A stretch of 64,000 nucleotides of DNA from Azolla caroliniana. Taxonomy: Eukaryota > Polypodiophyta. Within the stretch, counting starts at the first letter, position 1, and the number at the start of each line of letters is the position of its first letter. Both the position numbers and the translations under genes were made by a program. The notes beneath the pieces were generated by a model. That model did no database searches. It worked only from the letters and a program-made list of their open reading frames with translations, and had not been told where the DNA came from. The stretch lies in the NCBI GenBank assembly GCA_043228905.1, contig JBHGNT010000020.1, positions 1,860,001-1,924,000 of the forward strand, given 5' to 3'. Below are positions 32,101 through 40,900 of the stretch, piece after piece.

Positions 32101-33158
32101 AGGTTGAGCTCTACTGTGCCGATTCCAATGATGTCACAGTGTTGCGAGTTGCCGACTCGAACTGAGTCGGAGTGACGGATCGTATATTGCCGAAATTGGG
32201 ATCTATGAGGAGTCACGTGAAATGACACGCCCGAATCTAAGAGCCATGTGCTCGATTCTTCAGTCGTGAGCAGAACTTCTGATCCGACTGGATTTTCGAT
32301 TGACAGTATATTCGGGTCGTTTGGTAGCACATCAGCTGAGAAGCTGACGTAATTGATCTCCTCATGCCGGCCACTCTTCTTGTCTGATTTTTGAGACTTG
32401 TCGTTCTTGTTCTTGAGTGCGCGGCAGTCGGCTTTGATGTGTCCGGGTTTCTTGCAATAGTTGCAGATTCGATTATCCCGTGACTGGCTCCGTCTTCGCT
32501 GATTGTTCGGCTGCCATGAGGAATCTCTTCCTCGTATGTTCGATCGGTCTGTCGAACCTTGTACTACATAAGCGTCGTCTGTTGAGTCTTTGGCGAAAGA
32601 CTTTCTCCGAGCTGCTTCGGTCAGGATTGCGCTCGTGACTTCGGAGTATTTAACAGCTGTGGTTGACGCGTTGCACACGGTTGTGACGAAAGTTTCCCAT
32701 GATGAGGGAAGGCTACTCATGAGTATCATTGCTCTGAGTTCATCCTCGATTGCCGTCCCCTGAGATGAGATTTGGGAGCTTATGCTTTCGTACTCATTGA
32801 GATGTGCTTGAACCGAATCTGATTCTTTCATTCGCAAGTTGTAGAGGCGCCGAATCAGAAACATCTTCGTTGCAGCGACCTTCTTTTCGTAAGTGTCCGA
32901 CAGAGTTTTCCACAGTTCGAATGCTGTCGTACACGATTGCACCGTAAAGTATACCGATTCCGATAGGTGTATTGTTGAACTTGCTCGAATTGACTCGGGT
33001 AACTTGAGGGACAGAACCGACTGGTCTTCCCGAATGTTGCCGAGTCGGAGTGAGCCCGGTTCGCTTCCGAATATATATGCCAAATACCGATTATTGAAAC
33101 CGATTGTCTGGACCGATTCTGCTTCGGGTGACTGCAGCAACGAGAGAGACGGATCCAA
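29139..33158 (-). CDS. Gag-Pol polyprotein frame of copia G (no ATG at its start)
   Basis: The frame is open from a TAA at 33237-33239 to the stop at 29139. The codon at 33158 is TTG; the first ATG is at 32864, residue 99 of the frame. Gag: the usual N-terminal NFNFWKEQM-type segment seen in C at about 47970 is missing; the rest is present with knuckle CNYCKKPGHIKADC (residues 232-245). Protease has LLDSGVSFH (about 306-314; Val replaces the usual Ala). Integrase shows the HHCC region, HSDVCGP, RTDNGGEFK and GIAERMNRT, with all three acids present. RT has YVDDMLISG and RNase H has TDSDFAG, TEAEYVA and YSDSQGAVAL. Pol looks fully preserved; Gag lacks its N-terminus. Confidence 0.94.
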   Translation of the reverse strand: MDPSLSLLQSPEAESVQTIGFNNRYLAYIFGSEPGSLRLGNIREDQSVLSLKLPESIRASSTIHLSESVYFTVQSCTTAFELWKTLSDTYEKKVAATKMFLIRRLYNLRMKESDSVQAHLNEYESISSQISSQGTAIEDELRAMILMSSLPSSWETFVTTVCNASTTAVKYSEVTSAILTEAARRKSFAKDSTDDAYVVQGSTDRSNIRGRDSSWQPNNQRRRSQSRDNRICNYCKKPGHIKADCRALKNKNDKSQKSDKKSGRHEEINYVSFSADVLPNDPNILSIENPVGSEVLLTTEESSTWLLDSGVSFHVTPHRSQFRQYTIRHSDSVRVGNSQHCDIIGIGTVELNLAGGSTLVLHNVRHVPELSRPLISVGQLDEDGIRAGFSSGGWTLHRGNLLLARGPKIHSLYPLHVTLREGNLFLVDIPVSSLWHRRLGHLSKAGITHLSRAGYIPKLSFSDHQFCEHCQYGKQAAASHPTSAPRETRPLDLVHSDVCGPMPHQSLGGASYFVSFIDDSTRKVWAYPIRTKDRVFSIFSDWLAMVENQTDRKLKCFRTDNGGEFKSEEFVKFCRQRGIRREFTAPHSPEQNGIAERMNRTIQERIVSMLQHSGLSDGFWAEALLTAVHIINMSPSRPLGLQIPQELWIGSKPNYDKLRIFGCEAYALIPKDDRRKLAPRSRKCIFLGYGSDGEMGYQLWDPERRQIVRSSDVVFNESAMNPSVEKPIEVRRVTFSDVPTLQEGPALNTRSASRVAEPYTTDSDNSDSAQQNNSLSDHPTSIPDATSPLIPRRSERLSQPPERYSPGIFFTDAGEPTSYEEASTSVDSATWHLAMESEMHSIRANKTWDLVELPRNRRALPCKWVYRLKEMSDSTTPKYKARLVAKGFRQEYGVDFDEIFSPVVKMTTLRFLLGVVAADNLELIQLDVKTAFLHGDLEEEIYMEQPKGFVATGQEHLVCRLRKSLYGLKQAPRQWYKKFDDFIQSIGFSKSDEDHCLFTNTAQDGSPIFLIIYVDDMLISGRHAGELADLIRQLRLKFAMKDLGPARHILGMKISRHRDKRHLFLSQTDYIGRVLERFNMQSAKSASTPLPMNLRLSQRDCPTSGPEGEDMKSVPYAPAVSSLMYLMVAIRPDISHAVGVVSRFMHNPGRSHWNAVKHVFKYLAGTKDHGILFGPNSISGVVGYTDSDFAGCIDSRKSTTGYCFKFGNGAISWKSKLQECTATSTTEAEYVAASDAAKEALWLGRLAHTFRQVDHDSAPVVYSDSQGAVALSRNPVHHNASKHIDVRYHFVRDCVISGKIGLEKISTTDNVADGMTKCLSADRFRSLRHQMGVTTNQSG

Positions 33159-33536
33159 CTGATCCTCCCGAATGTCGATCAGCCGGATGAAGCACGAATT
33201 GGGGTTGTTGTCTTGAGAACGATCTGCACCGAGTGGTTACAATGAGCGGCGAGCAGCGTTTGATGACCTCTTCCGATGCCGTTTAACCGAGTGGAGCACG
33301 ATCGTGTCAATGTTGCACAAGGGGATTTCACCTCGAGCGGTTACGATCACAAGAAACAGAGTACAACCGGCTGGCTTACTCCAAGCGAAGATGATCTAAC
33401 GCGATGAGATGCAAGCCTCGTTTTTCTTCTTCTTCTCTCTTCTTCGAATGACGCAGGAAACCGAATGCTGTGCAGGCTGAGACGACGGCCGACAGCGGAT
33501 TGAAGGACCGAATACTGTGCAGGCTCTGATACCAAA
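33159..33536 (-). promoter_or_regulatory. leader and primer site of copia G
   Basis: The primer site TGGTATCAGAGCC starts just inside the 5' LTR (about 33534 downward). The leader has no ATG in frame with the Pol frame. It is shorter than that of C, which has about 625 nt before its gag ATG, and it seems to jump from leader into mid-gag sequence. Confidence 0.7.
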
Positions 33537-33626
33537 TGTTGGAGACAAGGTCGTCTATGCGGAAGATCAAGAAGCATTCGATTCTGTTCTGAGTACCTGC
33601 GTATGGTAGTTTCCAAGATCGTGCAC

Positions 33627-33669
<43 letters not shown>

Positions 33670-33852
33670 CACAAAAGACTTTCTATTCAATAGAAACAAT
33701 AATACAACCAACCTTACAAAAAGGTTACAAGGTCACTTTATATAGTGACAAACTTAGGGCAACTACCCTTTATGCTAATTACACAAATGGCCCAAACTTG
33801 AGCTATACAAAAGGATAGTGTGAATACGTCCATTATACACTTGTATTCGACA
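33537..33852 (-). repeat. 5' LTR of copia G
   Basis: The 316-bp partner of 28636-28945. Its (GA)n tract is six bases longer. On the minus strand ACTATATAAAGTGACC near 33735 is a likely TATA box. Confidence 0.95.
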
Positions 33853-33857
33853 CCTCC

Positions 33858-35297
33858 CTTGTGCCGTCTTCTGCTTCCTTCGTTCGGCACCACCCGTGCC
33901 GAACACTGTCCCGTAGTCACGCTTCGATCCGACCCGCGATGGCCACTGGCAAGACTCTTGTTCCGCCCAAGGTGTGCCTTTCCGGCCCGACATACCTCCT
34001 TGTGTTTGCCCCTACCGGCTCCTTCCGAAACCGTAACCGGCCGGTGAGGGTTTCGCACTTCGTCCGCCCCGTCTTACCGGCTCCCGAACCGATATCTCGT
34101 GTCACCGGGTCCCGTTCCCTGCCGCCATCGTCCTTCTCCCTAGGTCTCACTCTGCCACGTTGGCCGAGCTGCCGAGGTCTCCAGATCGGTGTGAGGGTCC
34201 CATAGGACTGGTCTTCGTTTCGTCGGTTGTCGAGATCTGGGTGTCTTCTGCGTAGTCGGGTCCCGTTTCCCACCGCCACCATCCTTCTCTCTCGGTCTCA
34301 TGTTGCCACGTTGGCCGAACTGCCGAAGTCTCTGGTTCGGTGTGGGGATCCCGTAGGACCGGACTTCCTTACGCCCACTGACCTTACTGGAAGGCTCTGA
34401 TGCCGATCTTGCCAGACTCGTTCCAAACCTTTGATCACCTTCCTTTCCAATTCCCGACCTTCGCCTGGTCGGTCTTTCTCCCCATGTAAAAGAGGGCGGC
34501 TCGTCCCGCACCCTCTTTCGTATCGGCACTTTCATGCCGAATCCGGCCCCGATCGAACAATCCACGACTGGATTCTGCTCCATCCGCATCGGAATGCCGA
34601 TCTCCTCGTGCCGCGTCCGTCCTCAGCCTCCTCACAGGCCGTTTCCCATCCATCTTCGTTGGCATCATGCCAGGACTCCTCGGTACCGCCATCCATCTCC
34701 TCGGTCTTACATGGGCATACGGGCCCGAATCGGGTCCGAGGGCTTTCGTCCGTTCCTTCCCCGTATCGTCTCGCCGGTGATTCTTGGTCTTTCGCAACCG
34801 CCTTCCTCCGCTTGGGACTCACGTGGGCACTCGGGCCCGACTGCCTTCATCTCGGGAGCAAGTGTGGGAAGACACAAAGAATCGCCCGTCCGTTTTACGC
34901 CCTTGTCCGTAGCCACCGACTCTTCGTGGTCAGCGGTCGTCTTCTTACCGATCGCGCAAGCCCCACCTGGGCTTGCTTCTCCGATTTCCGGGGTTTTGGG
35001 CTGACACGCCCGAAACCGCTGGTCCCAACTATCCGGTTCCGCGATCTGTATCTCGGCCTCGTCCTTGGCCGTTCTATCTCCGCAAGTCGAGAGGGCGTTT
35101 TGTTCCGCACCCTCTCCTGTGGTACCGTTGTACCAATCTTCCGCCGTCACGTGGGGCAAGTCCGTCTCTTCAGTCTCGGCTTGCGGCCTTGGTCTTTCCT
35201 CTTCCTCGAGCATCACCTCAAGAGTTGCGTACGCCTCCGCAATCCTGGCCCCAACGCCGACCCTTGCCGACTCTCTTTGCCGTTCGGCCTCTTCCCG
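33858..35297 (-). other. H1 internal region with degenerate repeat modules and gag C-terminal remnants
   Basis: The minus strand carries pieces that match the longer ORF of H2 (43079-43975), such as EEAERPRP-like acidic stretches and ATDKGVKRTGDSLCLPTLAPE (frame 34707-35216), so this is the frameshifted C-terminal part of the Gag-like protein. Below 34600 the sequence falls into repeated modules of about 100-190 bp whose minus-strand reading repeats SYGTLTP, QRGNVRPREKDGG and RDPTTR. I recognise no enzyme domain. Confidence 0.6.
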
Positions 35298-35954
35298 CTA
35301 TGATGGCACGCCGTCGCGTACCTTCCTCTTAGCCTTCTCGGCTCGCTCGTTGTCTAGCCGTTGGAACACCCTTCCGACCTTCGACCAGGCCTCCGTAAGC
35401 CCATTCGCTCCATCATCGTCTTCGAGCTCAATCCCGATGTCCTCCCGTTCCGCTCGGTCGATCGACCTGACGAACAATAGGACCTTGTCCGCCCCCACCA
35501 AACCTTGTTCCCGCTCCGGGAGCCGAGCAAGCCGTCGCTCAAACTCTCGGAACGCCTTGGTCGCGTCCCGGTGGGTCTTTGCCGATGCTACCCACTGGTC
35601 AAAGTTGTGTCGTCCCCGTCTCTTCCGCCGTCCTCCGTATGCCTTCAGGAGCGCCTCTTCGAAGGCCTCCCACGAACTATGAGCCTCACAAAGCTCCTTT
35701 ACTTCCGCACGCATCCGGACAGCTACGACCCAACAGAAGAACTCCAGCCTCAACGACTCGTCTACGCCACGCTCCTCCATTTCCGCATTGTAGGCTTCCA
35801 AGTAAGATGGGACTTTGTCCCCGTTGAAACGGCCGACTCTTTCGACCACTCGCTCCACCGCTTGTTGCGCTGCTTCTCGCCTCATCACCACTCGTGCCGA
35901 CTCCAACACCACTTCGGCCACCATCACCGCGAGGTCATCGTCTTCCGACTCCAT
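35298..35954 (-). CDS. Gag-like protein of H1 (218 aa)
   Basis: The ATG at 35954 is 37 nt inside the 5' LTR edge. The protein is acidic then basic. The segment VPSYLEAYNAEMEERGVDES, LRLEFFCWVV and SSWEAFEEALLKAYG resembles the capsid (Retrotrans_gag) fold of plant gypsy Gag, followed by FREFERRLARL and DKVLLFVRSIDRAEREDIG. No zinc knuckle is visible. The frame ends at 35298 and the related sequence continues in other frames. H2 has the same protein broken differently, so an ancestral Gag of about 500 residues is likely. Confidence 0.72.
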   Translation of the reverse strand: MESEDDDLAVMVAEVVLESARVVMRREAAQQAVERVVERVGRFNGDKVPSYLEAYNAEMEERGVDESLRLEFFCWVVAVRMRAEVKELCEAHSSWEAFEEALLKAYGGRRKRRGRHNFDQWVASAKTHRDATKAFREFERRLARLPEREQGLVGADKVLLFVRSIDRAEREDIGIELEDDDGANGLTEAWSKVGRVFQRLDNERAEKAKRKVRDGVPS

Positions 35955-35991
35955 CCTCCCTTGCCGCCTTTCACGTCGGGTTCACCAAATA

Positions 35992-36737
35992 TGTCGCGTT
36001 GTTACGCGCGTGCATGGAGAAAGGCGGGACCACGGGGGTCTTGGACTAGGGGGTGACGAAGCGTAGGAAGTCGTACTTCACCGTTTCCGAGGCATCCCAG
36101 AAGGACACCGGAAGCAACCGAAGGGAGAGGGAGAAAGAGAGGGAGTGCGCGCTTGACACCGACTCGCACACACACACACACAGGCCGACCCGACTCACGC
36201 CCTTATGTACTGGAAACGCAGGAAAGGGGAAGCACCCGACACCAACAGAGACACCAATATACACAGACAGACGCAAATGTATATATATAAAAGGAGGAAT
36301 ACATTCCCGGCTTCGAGCCGGACCAAGGTAGGTTACAGTAGTCGTCGGCTGCCAAGCCGTAGGTCGGGAGCTCACGGGCTTGTCGCGTCGAGCGGGGTCT
36401 TGCGCAGGAGACGAGCTGAAGCCAACCCTAAGCGAACACGAAGGGGAAGAAGAAGAAGAAACCCTAAATCTAGCGGTATACCCTCTAACGCAAAATGGGC
36501 AACCCCTTTCTCAAAGGGCGCTCCCTTCCTTTTATAGAACAAGGAGAGGGATGTGTTACAATGTGGGATAAATCCCGACTTACATGGGATCATCTGTCCC
36601 GACTTGACTACTCTTCGGCGCCATAAAGGCGCCCTCGTTATTCACACTAAATGTACAAGGGTGAACACACATGCCACACCCCGTCGATGTAGCCAATGTT
36701 TCCCGGTTTCCGCCTCTGGCCGAAATTCTTCACGACA
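35992..36737 (-). repeat. 5' LTR of H1
   Basis: The 746-bp partner of 27331-28096. On the minus strand it is followed by TATTTGGTGAACCCGACG, where a primer site would lie; I cannot assign the tRNA. The duplication ACGT follows at 36738-36741. Confidence 0.9.
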
Positions 36738-37399
36738 ACGTCTCCTTAACTCGATAGACCCACTTACACAGAAGAGCACGTCGATTCTTCGGTATTTCGA
36801 CCAAGCCTCAAGTGTTGTTTGCACGAATGGAGTTCATTTCGGATTCCATTGCCAAATGCCAGGTGGCCGAGTCGGCTGATGCCGATGCGTCTTCGTATGA
36901 CGTTGGTTCTCCGGTGTCCGTAAAGAAGATATAGGAGAGTATCTCTCTGGGGGTTGTGACAATCTCTCAATCATCGAGGTATGACTTCGCTTGGCTTTTG
37001 GACAGATTGATGCATGGTCGATTCATTGAACACGACATCCGAACTTCGGACGATTTGTCTGTGTTCGGGGTCCCAGAGTCGGTATCCCATTTCGCCATAT
37101 GGTCCAAAACCGAGGAAAATACATTTCTTGGACGTTGGTGCAAGTTTGCGGCGATCATCTTTCGGGATGAGGGTGTACGCCTCGCTTCCAAAAATCCTCA
37201 ACTTGTCGTAATTCGGCTTACTGCCGGTCCATAATTTCTAAGGGATCCGAAGTCCTAGAGGCCTACTCGGCGACATCTTGATTATGTGTACTACCATAAG
37301 TAGGGTCTCTGCCCATAAGCCATTCGACAATCTGAAGTGTTGGAGCATGGAAACTATCCTTTCTTGAATTGTTCGATTCATTTGCTCGACAATTCCATT
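36738..37399 (-). pseudogene. integrase C-terminal segment of copia C
   Basis: On the minus strand this encodes MLQH-type core end, RIFGSEAYTLIPKDDRRKLA, KKCIFLGFGPYGEMGYRLWD and RQIVRSSDVVFNES, equivalent to element G's integrase tail. Then come divergent linker sequence and the start of the RT region (AMESEMNSIRANNT-like). Several stops are present. The five bases CCATT at 37395-37399 are the left duplication of B. Confidence 0.85.
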
Positions 37400-37862
37400 T
37401 GTTATCCTTTAGGCTAAACAAGCCCTAACACACGGTGTCCCTATGGAACACTTCACCAAAGGGTGGTACGGTGAGATTTGGATGGACCGTGGTGTCGAAT
37501 GGGTCTTAACCGGTTACTAACCGGCACTGTTAATGATCGTAACACACGCGTAAGATTAATTATATTAAGCACAGGACGATAACCAAATAGACACTAGACA
37601 ATATGTAAAACAACAACGCTTCTATTAATTATCCGTCCCTGATTACATTCTTGTTGGGTCCTTTTATAGGTCTCTAACTGAGTTACAAATCGGTGCCAAC
37701 CGGCAACGATCCGGTCTGGATCCGAATCAGCATACTGATTCTGGTCCGTCCGCCCGCTTCTCAAAATAACATAATATTTATTAATTACAACTCCCTATCC
37801 CTAATTAAATACCCCTTTCGCATTCTGGACTCTAATTGGCCCTTTGGCCTTGCCGGCCAACA
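37400..37862 (-). repeat. 3' LTR of gypsy B (A-type)
   Basis: On the minus strand it runs TGTTGGCCGGCAAGG to GGATAACA and aligns throughout with 7902-8336. It has a TATA box (ACCTATAAAAGGACC near 37665) and TTACGCGTGTG near 37545. It begins 54 nt after the aORF stop, as in A (53 nt). Confidence 0.88.
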
Positions 37863-37916
37863 CATAGCAGGCCCGTGGGACAATACATTGTACGTCGAAC
37901 CCACGATTAGCCCTTT

Positions 37917-40112
37917 TCAATCGTCCATCAAAATGTCCAGAATGCTTTGGTCCAAGGGTTCTAGAGGTTCTTTGGGTAGTTGCTCCGTTTGTTGTGGTGG
38001 TTGCTCTTGCTCTTGCTCTTGCTCTCCGGCCTATTCCTCCTTTCTGGCTCCAGTCCCTTCCGGGCTTCCGTCTCCGACTCATCTATTCTGGGCTCCTCTT
38101 GCTACTGACGTCCGGCTTGCACTGGCTCTTGCAGGTTGGCTACCTTCGGTTGCTCCACTTGAGCTACATTTGGCTGGCTCCCTTTGGTTTCGGTTGCGTT
38201 CGGCATCTACTCCGAAGATTGCTCTTCATCATTAACGTTAATTGTCGATGTTCTTCTAGCCGCCGTTTGCCATCTCTGCTCGTGTTCGTATTGCTCGAAC
38301 TGGAGTTGGGTATCAAGTTGGTCGTCATTCATTTGTCCCACTAGTCGGCCCACTACCACCAGTTGTTCTCCGGCCAAGGACATGAAGTCATTTGATAACT
38401 CCTCCCTTATGGTCACAATGCTTTCCGCATCCAGTTTGTAGAAGTTATCGCCATCCTTTTGCCGGTTCTCCGCATCCGCTCGCAGGACTTGCAACTCAGC
38501 TGCCTGTTTTGCCCATTTGGACCACCACTGTACTAAACTTTCTTCAACTAACCTCTTCGTCCGGTCCCTCCATGTCAGTACAATGTCTCGAATATGGCCA
38601 AGTCCCATCTTTGACTTATCCTCCGCGTCCTGCTTTTCATCCTTTAATTGCTTTATGAGGATCGCGGTTACCTCAACTTGTCCCTGATACTGCATCAGTT
38701 GCGTCTGATAAGTTGTTTGAACTCTGTTCAAAGCCATCTTTGCTCGTTCCATCTCCTCATGATGCTGCCGGGTAAGCTCCATTCTGTCATTCGCCGCTTC
38801 TGCCAGCATCTTTGCCGCTTCGACTCCCTTGGTCCTTTCTTCTGCCAATGCCACTGCCGTCCTGTTGACTTTCATCCCGGAGTTCTCGCATCTTCTCTTG
38901 TTTGCCAGTCACCTTCTGCCATCAATTTCTTGTGTTCCACCTCTAGGTGATTGTGATCCCGGTGCAACCTGTCAAAATCCTCTGTTTTCTATTTTAGCCT
39001 CTGATTGACTTGGCGTCGGGCCCGGTCCTTCTGTTGTCGGAGTTCTTCTTGGAACTGCTCGATCTCGACTTCCACTGATCGCCGGAGTTTGTCCTTTTCT
39101 TGCAACAACTTTTCTTTTTCTTCCTTCAATTGGTCATATGCTTGATGACCCTTCCGTAGATTGTCCTCGGCTTTTCAGAGGTTCTCTCCCGTTTTCCGTT
39201 GTTCCTCCTCCGCCACCTTCTTCAGGTCTCGTTCTCTAGCCCTTAAGGCCTCTTGGGCTGCTAATTCCTCTCTTAGAGTGGCAAGTTCTTGTTCTTGTGC
39301 CTTAATTGCATCTGGTGCTATTTCAGTTACCAACATCTTATTGGTCTGTACATTCACCGGTGCCACCGGTTTCGGTAGTATTGGTCCTTCTATGACCTGC
39401 TTAGCCACCTCTGCTTTGGCTTGCGCAATTTCTTCTTCCATGCTCCGGATCCTCGACCGGGCATTCTCAAGTTCTTCAGTTGTGGCGAACAACCGGCCCC
39501 CCTGTGCTCTCTCCTCCATTTCTATTTGGCACACGACCCCAGCCACCTGTTCGTTGATCCACCGTAGCCATTGATTGTCGGTGCCTTGTTGTCGTGCCGG
39601 TTCTGGTTGTGGCGTGGCCACTGTTCTCGCCTGAAGCCCTTTTTGGATTGTTGACTACAACAACAACTCCTGCTCTTGCGGTGCTTACAGCCTCGATGAG
39701 GTAGGCAATTCGATTACCGGTTCTTGAACCACCAACATTGTTGCTTCTTGCCGCACATGTAAATCTTTCATCAATTCTGGTTGAACCAGTTCCGCCTCCT
39801 TCCTTGGCTCCCATCCCTCGGAATGGGGTGTCAGTGCGTTGTTCTTCACCAGACCCAATTCGTCCCCCTTCTGCTCCGCATCGCTACGCTTCTGGCGATG
39901 TAGGAGGTTATTGGCGGGGTCTTCCTCTGCCTCCTCCTCTTGGGTTCTGATATTGATCTTCATTGCCAAGGGGTCCGGCTCTTGTTCCGGTAAGCGCAAC
40001 TTGATTTTAAGAGGCCTTATTGGTGGCTCCACCGGTGTCTCTGTCTCTGCTTGCCTCTTCCGGCTAGGCGGTTCTTTCCCTTGTTGCGAGGTACTTCCCT
40101 CTTTCCATCCGG
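37917..40112 (-). pseudogene. aORF of gypsy B, C-terminal two thirds
   Basis: From 40112 downward the minus strand has a Pro/Glu-rich linker (PPIRPLKIKLRLPEQEPDPLA), then NQWLRWINEQVAGVVCQIEMEERA, matching LWLWWIGEHIAGAVGYIEAEERA in A. A long Lys/Glu/Gln coiled coil follows (ELATLREELAAQEALRARER), with a break around 38880-39175. The conserved block VQWWSKWAKQAAELQVLRAD and VTIREELSNDF comes next. The final exon-like stretch is Gln/Lys-rich with stops, but ends LDQSILDIL plus acidic residues, as in A. No polyglutamine tract is present. The N-terminal part is at 45155-45756, displaced by H2. Confidence 0.75.
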
Positions 40113-40116
40113 GCGT

Positions 40117-40243
40117 TGTCACGTTGTTACGCGCGTGCGTGGAGAAAGGCGGGACCACGGGGGTCTTGGACTAGGGAGTGATGGAGCGTAGGACGTCGCG
40201 CTTCACTTCTAGGGCATCCCAGAAACACGCCGGAAGCAACCGA

Positions 40244-40294
<51 letters not shown>

Positions 40295-40900
40295 ACACCG
40301 ACTCCCGCACACACACACACGCACACACGCACACATAGCCCAACCCGACTCACGCCCTTATGTACGGAAAACGCAGGAAAGGGGAAACACCCGACAACAA
40401 CGAAGACGCGAATATACACAGATAGACGCAAACGTATATATGTATATAAAGAAGAATACATTCCCGGCTTCGAGCCGTTCCAAGGTAGGTTACAGTAGTC
40501 GTCAGCTGCCAAGCCGCCGTCGGGGAGCTCACGGGCTCGTCGCGCTGAGCGGGGTCTTGCGCAGGAGACGAGCTGAAGCAAACCCTAAGCGAACACGAAG
40601 GAGAAGAAGAAGAAGAAGAAACTAACTCTAAACCTAACGGTATACCCTCTAATGCAAAATGGGCAACCCTTACACAAAGGGCGTTCCCCTCCTTTTATAG
40701 AACAAGGAAAGGGATGCGTTACAATGTGGGACAAATCCCGACTTACATGGGATCGTCTGTCCCGACTTGACCACTCTTCGGTGCCATAAAGGCGCCCTCG
40801 ATATTCACACTAAATGTACACGGGTGTGTATACACGCTGCACCCCGCCGATGTAGACAATGTTTCCCGGTTTCCGCCTTTGGCCGAAATTCTTCACGACA
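40117..40900 (-). repeat. 3' LTR of H2
   Basis: It is longer than its partner mainly through a (GA)n tract at about 40242-40290 and an extra piece near 40805-40850. A TATA box on the minus strand (TTCTATAAAAGGAGGGG) lies near 40697. Confidence 0.9.

Larger units (their letters stand above)
28636..33852 (-). mobile_element. Ty1/copia retrotransposon G, young, unbroken Pol frame
   Basis: A 5.2-kb minus-strand element with the perfect duplication CCTCC (28631-28635 and 33853-33857). The LTRs (310 and 316 bp) differ by eye only at two bases and in the length of a (GA)n tract. The primer site TTGGTATCAGAGCC follows the 5' LTR and a purine tract ATTACGGGGGAGTG precedes the 3' LTR. One frame of 1,340 codons covers most of gag and all of pol. 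It is the youngest insertion in the stack and belongs to the same family as C. Confidence 0.96.
27331..36737 (-). mobile_element. gag-only LTR retrotransposon H1, carrying copia G
   Basis: LTRs of about 750 bp (27331-28096 and 35992-36737) begin TGTCGCGTTGTTACGC and end CTTCACGACA. The element is flanked by ACGT on both sides. Only a Gag-like ORF is seen, close to the right LTR on the minus strand, and no protease, RT or integrase. It is thus a non-autonomous, gag-only type of element. A second copy, H2, lies at 40117-45150. Copia G sits at 28636-33852 inside its internal region. Confidence 0.9.

Noticed and set aside
34431-35303. 290-codon plus-strand ORF in H1
   Set aside because: It lies opposite the gag remnants in GC-rich DNA, where shadow frames are long; no motif.
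39685-40158. 157-codon ORF starting [12 protein letters not shown] as a separate gene
   Set aside because: Its first residues come from the H2 LTR and the rest from the B aORF; it is a junction artefact. The same start occurs at 27372 at the H1 edge.
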